Origin: an uncultured Paludibaculum sp.
Lineage (GTDB): Bacteria; Acidobacteriota; Terriglobia; Bryobacterales; Bryobacteraceae
Reading direction: 5' to 3'
Assembly: GCF_963665245.1 (NCBI RefSeq)
Contig: NZ_OY762269.1
Coordinates: 1,178,001 to 1,242,000 of the forward strand
Length of the DNA: 64,000 nucleotides
The notes beneath the pieces are model-generated. The model had not been told where the DNA came from and did no database searches. It saw only the letters and a program-made list of their open reading frames with translations. This document shows positions 59,208 through 64,000 of the stretch, in pieces. The position numbers and the translations under genes are program-made. Positions within the stretch are counted from its first letter, which is position 1; each line of letters begins with the position of its first letter.

Positions 59208-60313
59208 GCCGGATCCTCCCGCAGAGGCATGTGGATCACCGCCTCTACCCCGGACGGCTGCGCGTCGTGTACCTCCAGCCCGGCCTGGTCTCCATATAGC
59301 GTCGCCAGCCGCTGCCGCGTATTCGCGATGCCGACACCGCCCCTCCGCGGGCTGGCTTGCAGCGAAGGGCCGTCGTTGTTCACCGTCAGGCGGAGCATCC
59401 CGGCCGTCTCCACCGCGCTCACCCGGATGTTCACGGCGGCATTGCGCGCCGCCACTCCATGCTGAATCGCGTTCTCCAACAGCGGCTGCAGGATGAGACT
59501 CGGCACGCGGGCGCCGCCCAGATCCTCCGGCACAGACCAGTTCACCCCGAGCCTCTCGCCATACCTCATCTGCTGGATATCCAGATACTGCTTGGCGAAT
59601 CGAATCTCCTCGTCGAGTTCCACCTCCAGATCTGGCGGACTATCGATGACATACCGCAGCAGATCGCTCAATCCCACCAGCATCCTGATCGCGCAGCTCT
59701 GGTTGCCGTCGCGCACCAGGGCCGAAATCCCGTTCAACGTGTTGAACAGGAAGTGCGGGTTCAACTGAGCCCGCAGCGCTCGCAGTTGCGCCTGCGACAG
59801 CTGCGTTTCGAGCTGAGCCTCGCGTACTTCCCGTTCCTGCAGCCTCTGCTGCGATTCGCGCCACGCGCAGAAGATCATCACACCGGCGTAGGCGAGCAAA
59901 TCCATGTGCAGTTGGCTTAGGAATTGCCCGCCCAATCGCTCAAGAAAGCTGCTCTTTGCCTCGTTCGGCCAATACTTCAGCAGTTCCGCCGCCAGCACCA
60001 CCAGCAATACGGCGCGCAGGGCCGAGATGCTGATCCAGGTGGCCATGTGCAGCGGCAGCGCCACCAACAGTCGTGGCCGGCGCAGCGGAAATCTCCGGCC
60101 CAACTCCACGACCAGCGGCGTGGCCGCGGCCCAGATCATCCAACCCAGAAACGCCCGGATGAATAACGGCGCACCCGGCACCTCGGGCATCTCCGCCTTC
60201 ACACTCAGCACTACCTGAGTGGCGTTAAACAGGGCAAACGACACCCAGACGGCGGACAACTTCCACCATGCGACGCGGTGACGCGCCGGATCCCGCGGTA
60301 CAGCCGAACTCAT
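59204..60313 (-). CDS. LytS-type sensor histidine kinase (second pair)
   Basis: A 369-residue membrane kinase. Hydrophobic segments lie near the N-terminus (KLSAVWVSFALFNATQVVLS, FIRAFLGWMIWAAATPLVV) and at about residues 78-105 and 140-155. They are followed by a coiled coil, the phosphoacceptor block QLRALRAQLNPHFLFNTLNG and an ATPase domain (LILQPLLENAIQHGVAA, GIANTRQRLATLYG). Several start codons are possible (60340 GTG, 60322 and 60313 ATG); 60313 is preferred because a GGAA site lies 8 bp upstream. It lies 13 bp after the DJ-1-like gene and is coupled to its response regulator. Confidence 0.85.
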   Translation of the reverse strand: MSSAVPRDPARHRVAWWKLSAVWVSFALFNATQVVLSVKAEMPEVPGAPLFIRAFLGWMIWAAATPLVVELGRRFPLRRPRLLVALPLHMATWISISALRAVLLVVLAAELLKYWPNEAKSSFLERLGGQFLSQLHMDLLAYAGVMIFCAWRESQQRLQEREVREAQLETQLSQAQLRALRAQLNPHFLFNTLNGISALVRDGNQSCAIRMLVGLSDLLRYVIDSPPDLEVELDEEIRFAKQYLDIQQMRYGERLGVNWSVPEDLGGARVPSLILQPLLENAIQHGVAARNAAVNIRVSAVETAGMLRLTVNNDGPSLQASPRRGGVGIANTRQRLATLYGDQAGLEVHDAQPSGVEAVIHMPLREDPA

Positions 60314-60326
60314 GCCGTGCATTCCA

Positions 60327-61340
60327 TCAGATTGACGCACGGCGCGGATCGAGGTGCAAGGAGAGCCGGACGACCGCGCCCTGCTGGGTCACCGTATTCG
60401 GCGTCACCTCCAGCACCCCGCGCCACGTCCGATCCTGCTCATCGCGGAACCGCCACTGGCTGCGCAACGGCTCGTCGCCGTCGTCGATCCGCGTCCAGCG
60501 AGGCGTGGAGCCCATCCACGTGATGTGCTGCCGGATCGCGCGCTGGAAGGCGTCGAACACCTCCTCCGGGGACGACGGGTCGGAGACGGTCCACTCGTTC
60601 ACCCATTGCTGCTCGTCGCCCTCCCTCCGGATGGACTGCCACTGTGCCACTTCATAGCGGAATGCGCACAGCCTGTCGGCCAACTGCGACCGGACAAATG
60701 TCCCATCCGGATCCCACTTGTATTCCATCGCGAGCGCGGCCATCTGCGCGGTGCCGCGCCCGTCCAGTTTCTCCAACACGTGCAGCGCCGCGTCGATACC
60801 CGCCGTGGCGCCGGCTGAGGTGACAATCTTGCCGTTATCCGTGAATCGCACGTCGTCTACCACCCTGGCGAGGGGTGCAATCTGCCGCAGGCCGTCGATT
60901 TGGCCGAACGCCGTGGTGGCGGTCTGGTCATCCAGCAGGCCCGCTTTGCCCAACAGGAACGATCCATTGCTCACCGAGAGCACGATCCGTGCCCGGCCGG
61001 CCTTCTCGCGCAGGAAACTCAGAAGCCGCGGATTGTCGAGTTCGTTCCCCATGTTGCTGCCGCCGGGCACCAGTAGGATGTCCGGATCCGGCGCGTTCTC
61101 AAAAGTGTATTGCGCGTTGACGCTCAGGTCGCCACTGGTGACCACGGTGGGCCGCTCCGCGACCGTGAATACATTCGTCCCGCCGTACCGCAGGATGTCG
61201 AACGGCGCGGCGTAGCCCATCACCTGTGCGCCGGGAAACAGAACGACCGCCGCCGTCCTTCGCGGCATGGTGCCATCGGCGTGGAGCACCACCATCGTCA
61301 GCAGGGCGGCGAAGAATACCCGGCTCCAAATTCTAGTCAT
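60327..61340 (-). CDS. Exported DJ-1/PfpI-family protein lacking the nucleophile cysteine
   Basis: A 337-residue protein with an N-terminal hydrophobic signal (about residues 5-21). Residues about 28-185 form a DJ-1/PfpI (GATase1-like) domain: TAAVVLFPGAQVMGYAAPFD, PDILLVPGGSNMG and VLSVSNGSFLLGKAGLLD. The last normally reads SVCTGAFLLAxAGLL; here Ser124 takes the place of Cys. A late TSAGATAGIDAALHVLEKL matches the family. The C-terminal 130 residues are of unknown fold (QQWVNEWTVSDPSSPEE). Without Cys it is likely a binding protein, perhaps the sensor input for the kinase encoded next (inference). Confidence 0.8.
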   Translation of the reverse strand: MTRIWSRVFFAALLTMVVLHADGTMPRRTAAVVLFPGAQVMGYAAPFDILRYGGTNVFTVAERPTVVTSGDLSVNAQYTFENAPDPDILLVPGGSNMGNELDNPRLLSFLREKAGRARIVLSVSNGSFLLGKAGLLDDQTATTAFGQIDGLRQIAPLARVVDDVRFTDNGKIVTSAGATAGIDAALHVLEKLDGRGTAQMAALAMEYKWDPDGTFVRSQLADRLCAFRYEVAQWQSIRREGDEQQWVNEWTVSDPSSPEEVFDAFQRAIRQHITWMGSTPRWTRIDDGDEPLRSQWRFRDEQDRTWRGVLEVTPNTVTQQGAVVRLSLHLDPRRASI

Positions 61341-61445
61341 GATTGGCTCCCAGTTTCACCTGGATACAGCATGCGGCGAGGCGCGTCTTCCGGGTTACGG
61401 AATGCAGGGAACGGTGCTGGATTTGCAGGGAATGGCGGCGAAAGG

Positions 61446-62303
61446 TCAGGCGAGGGGATCCCAGCCTCGGGGATGTAAACTCTCTCCGGCCAGAGTCACA
61501 CGGCCCGGTTTGCCTTCTACGATACGGCCCACCCGGGTCAATTCGAGCGGCGCCCTGCGGCCCGCGGGCAGGGTGCAGAGCAGTTCATAGTCCTCGCCGC
61601 CAAATAGCGCCTGCTCCAGCGTCGCGTTGGGCGCCGAGGGCAGCGGACCGTCCAGTTCGGCGGCCACACCGGACTCCATGGCCAGACGATGCAGGTCCAT
61701 CGCCAGTCCGTCGCTCAAGTCCATGCAGGCTGTGGCCTTGCCGCGCAGCTTCCGGCCCAGTTCCAGCCTGGGCGCGGGCCGGTCTCTGTAGTTCTTCACC
61801 GCCGCCCGGCCTAGCGCGCCGCTGACATAGATGACATCGCCCGGCTTCGCGCCGCTACGGCGTAGCGCCTTGCCTCGCGGCACGGCTCCAATCACGATGG
61901 TGTCGATGCTCAGCTTCTCCGTCTTCGTCACATCTCCGCCGATGATGTTGACGCCATGCCGGCCGGCCAGTTGGTTCAGGCCCTTGTACAGGTCCCGGAC
62001 ATAGTTGTGGCAACACCATGGGGCCAGGGCCAGTGACACCAGCGCATAGCGGGCATCTCCGCCCATCGCCGCAATATCGCTCAGGCCCCGGGCCAGGGCC
62101 TTCCAGCCCGTGTCGATGCCGGTATATTCCGCACGCGTGAAGTGTACGTCCTCGATGAGGAAGTCCGTCGTGAAGAGTAGATCCTCGCTCGGGCGAGGCC
62201 GAATGATGGCACAGTCATCGCCAATGCCAGCCACCAGGCCGGGAGCGGCCGCCTTGGGAGCGGACCACCTCCGAATCGCGGTGATCAGGCTGAGTTCGTT
62301 CAT
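61446..62303 (-). CDS. thiL: Thiamine-monophosphate kinase
   Basis: A 285-residue PurM-like enzyme. Motifs of ThiL are clear: GLVAGIGDDCAIIRP near the N-terminus, LFTTDFLIEDVHFTR (metal-binding Asp), GWKALARGLSDIAAMGGDAR, NIIGGDVTKTEKLSIDTIVIG, ACMDLSDGLAMDLHRL and LFGGEDYELLCTL. It phosphorylates thiamine monophosphate to thiamine diphosphate with ATP in the cytoplasm. It is slightly shorter than the usual 300-330 residues. Its ATG overlaps the stop of the Hsp70-like gene by 4 bp (ATGA). Confidence 0.93.
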   Translation of the reverse strand: MNELSLITAIRRWSAPKAAAPGLVAGIGDDCAIIRPRPSEDLLFTTDFLIEDVHFTRAEYTGIDTGWKALARGLSDIAAMGGDARYALVSLALAPWCCHNYVRDLYKGLNQLAGRHGVNIIGGDVTKTEKLSIDTIVIGAVPRGKALRRSGAKPGDVIYVSGALGRAAVKNYRDRPAPRLELGRKLRGKATACMDLSDGLAMDLHRLAMESGVAAELDGPLPSAPNATLEQALFGGEDYELLCTLPAGRRAPLELTRVGRIVEGKPGRVTLAGESLHPRGWDPLA

Positions 62304-64000
62304 TCCTGTGCAGTATCCACCAGGACGAGTCCGGAGGGTAGCTCCTCGCCGAAGACGCGGGCCATCGAATCCAGATCGCTGGGCACGTCTCCTTCGAACA
62401 TTGCCAGCAGATCCGGTGACGCGGCGAGCGCACGCCGCACCATCTCCAATGAGCTGGGCGGTAGGTCACGGGTCGCATCGCCCGTGGACTGACCCAGCCG
62501 CGCAATGCACTCCTCGGCACCTTTCAGCTTCGCGATCCCCTCAATCCATCGCACCGCCGTGGCCGCCGGCAGCACCTGATTCAGAGGCCCGTAGAAGAGC
62601 TTGCGGGCGCCGATGCGCGCCAGGCACCAGAAGTCCGACGCGTTGGGTTCCGATCGCAGCCGTTTCACGAGCGCGGTACCCAACTCGGTCCGCGTGCCCG
62701 CGGGCAGCAGTTCGAGCGAGGCGGCGCAGCGCCACATCTCCCGTTCCAGGCTGGCATTCAACCGCTGCGGCTTGCCCTTCGGGCGTAGCGCATAGGAGGC
62801 CCTCTGGAAGACATCGGCCTGCTGATTCTTGTTTAGTCCACCGGCCACGCGGCCCCAGAAGATCCACCACTGCGTCTCGTTCTCGGGCTTGTTGCCGAAC
62901 GCCGGCCCCTGCGCCCACACGCGCCGCGCCAGTTCGATGCGGTAATCGTCGCCTGGATGACCAAACCCGGGCCGCAGACACAAGCCGGCCAGATTCAGCC
63001 AGCGCACCTCATGAGCCGGCGACTTCCGGCGCCCTTCGTTCAAATCCAGGAATAGATCCGCCAGCTTGCGGATCACTTCCAGCGGCCAGGAATTGCGGCC
63101 CAATGCCAGCGTTTGTTCCAGCTTGCCGGGCAAGCCCTCTGGAGCCTCGGTTCCTCGCTCGAAAACGTCCCGGATGGCTGCCTCGGCCGCGCTCACAGCT
63201 TCGGCGCTGATCACCGCCACGGGCCGCGACTTCTTCACCTGTTCGGCCAGCACCGGTTTGCGCAGCTCGAACTGCAGCCGCCAGCGATGCTCGCTGATCT
63301 TCGACTCCGCCCAGATCTCCAGCGTGCCCACTTCGCTCAGATGCACGCCCAGTTTCACGGGCACCAGCCGCTCTTCCGCCTTCTTGCCGAAGCGGATCAC
63401 CGCCTCCAGCGGAGCGTGCTGGTGCAGATTCTCGGCCACTTCCTGAACCGGGAACTCCACCACCTCGCCCACCTGGTCTTCAGTCCGCAGCAGCGAGGAG
63501 TACAGCTTGAACTTCACCGGCTTGTTGGCCACGAGTTGCAGGTTCTCGAGATCCAGCGTCAGCGTTGATCCTTCTTCCGTCCCGCGTGGCACCAGACACA
63601 CAGTTTTGAGATTCTCCGTGTCCGGAGAATCGACGCCCAGGAAATAGGCTCGTGGCAGGCCGCCGCGCACCAGCACCCCGCTGCCGGTGCCGCGGACATA
63701 GGAGTAATACGACGCTCCGACGGCCACAGCGAGGTCCAGATCGTTGTTCTCGAAGACCAGTGGCCGCTTGCCATACCAGCTTTCGACGACATCGGTTACC
63801 CGCAGGCGCAGGATCTCTGGAATGAAGAAGCCACCGTTGAACAGGATGGCGTCCGGCGCAGGCGACTGCGACGATTGGAGAAATGCCGCTAGATGCCGCG
63901 TCACCGCGGGGTCACTCACATACGGCAGCCCGATCTCGCGGAACAGGCTTTTTTTGTCTTCCTGGGGCTTCTCATCCAGTCCGCAGAAGGGCAGGAAGCC
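62300..64000 (-). CDS. Hsp70-related protein, C-terminal part (cut by window edge)
   Basis: The coding frame is open to the window edge, so the N-terminal part lies beyond 64000. The visible 566 residues begin in FLPFCGLDEKPQEDKK and continue through an Hsp70-type nucleotide-binding end (ILFNGGFFIPEILRLRV, LAVAVGASYYSYVRGTGSG). A substrate-binding-like beta region follows (GSTLTLDLENLQLVANKPVK, HEFRWRLQ-type strands) and a long helical tail (LEQTLALGRNSWPLEVIRKL, WWIFWGRVAGGLNKNQQADV). This resembles the large uncharacterised Hsp70 family members with DUF3731-type tails. It is a probable chaperone-like ATPase. The gene is coupled to thiL. Confidence 0.8.
   Translation of the reverse strand, partial: GFLPFCGLDEKPQEDKKSLFREIGLPYVSDPAVTRHLAAFLQSSQSPAPDAILFNGGFFIPEILRLRVTDVVESWYGKRPLVFENNDLDLAVAVGASYYSYVRGTGSGVLVRGGLPRAYFLGVDSPDTENLKTVCLVPRGTEEGSTLTLDLENLQLVANKPVKFKLYSSLLRTEDQVGEVVEFPVQEVAENLHQHAPLEAVIRFGKKAEERLVPVKLGVHLSEVGTLEIWAESKISEHRWRLQFELRKPVLAEQVKKSRPVAVISAEAVSAAEAAIRDVFERGTEAPEGLPGKLEQTLALGRNSWPLEVIRKLADLFLDLNEGRRKSPAHEVRWLNLAGLCLRPGFGHPGDDYRIELARRVWAQGPAFGNKPENETQWWIFWGRVAGGLNKNQQADVFQRASYALRPKGKPQRLNASLEREMWRCAASLELLPAGTRTELGTALVKRLRSEPNASDFWCLARIGARKLFYGPLNQVLPAATAVRWIEGIAKLKGAEECIARLGQSTGDATRDLPPSSLEMVRRALAASPDLLAMFEGDVPSDLDSMARVFGEELPSGLVLVDTAQE

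Overview
The window is GC-rich chromosomal DNA with long, densely packed genes on both strands. Several families point to Acidobacteriota, most likely the Solibacter/Bryobacter/Paludibaculum group: paired VWFA-related proteins of the acidobacterial type, an Oar-like TonB receptor with an N-terminal carboxypeptidase-regulatory domain, a CRTAC1/ASPIC-UnbV protein, a FecR protein followed by a WD-rich DUF6600-type region, a protein with a C-terminal domain resembling the one described from Solibacter, and many secreted carbohydrate-active enzymes. This assignment is an inference from gene content; there is no rRNA in the window. Two tRNA genes are present (Cys-GCA and Arg-UCG), both with an encoded CCA end.

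Layout. 1-5.8 kb: the N-terminal end of a histidine acid phosphatase (cut by the window edge), a large YncE-propeller/phosphoesterase fusion, a DinB-family protein, a leucine-rich-repeat protein and a membrane protein. 6-14.3 kb: a FecR-like protein ending in seven 24-residue Gln-rich repeats, an ArsC-fold protein without the usual cysteine, a secreted esterase, a GH127 enzyme and a small duplicated-domain secreted protein. 14.3-28 kb: a methyltransferase, then a six-gene operon on the minus strand (two TPR proteins, a seven-haem cytochrome c, two VWFA-related proteins, a Tat-exported FG-GAP/ASPIC protein), preceded by a TonB receptor with a clear terminator and promoter. 28.4-35.6 kb: a DUF1080-like protein, a LytS/LytTR pair, tRNA-Cys, and a coupled pair made of a permuted S55 peptidase and a beta-propeller protein.

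35.8-36.6 kb holds a compact two-gene cassette: a truncated HU-like protein overlapping a second HU-like module fused to a TIR domain. 36.5-44 kb is a carbohydrate-utilisation block (esterase with a frameshift in a CT repeat, a six-hairpin-glycosidase-like protein, a TIM-barrel isomerase, GH92). 44-48 kb: a TolB-like protein, then a short plus-strand run (NifX-like, PaaI thioesterase, rhodanese, Asp/Glu racemase) and tRNA-Arg.

48.1-53.4 kb is the most distinctive region: six tightly coupled minus-strand genes encoding an esterase-like hydrolase, a RimK-like ATP-grasp enzyme, a GCS2/YbdK carboxylate-amine ligase, an M29 aminopeptidase, a second ATP-grasp-like protein and a small helical protein. 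Two peptide-bond-forming enzyme types next to a peptidase suggest a dedicated route to a small peptide-like product or tag. A large hybrid sensor kinase is encoded divergently from it. 57-64 kb: a YeiH-family transporter, a DJ-1/PfpI-LytS-LytTR operon whose DJ-1 protein lacks the nucleophile cysteine, thiL, and an Hsp70-related gene that runs off the window.

Start codons were chosen from signal peptides, Shine-Dalgarno sites and 4-bp overlaps. Where a function is given it rests on recognised motifs read by eye; no database search was possible.
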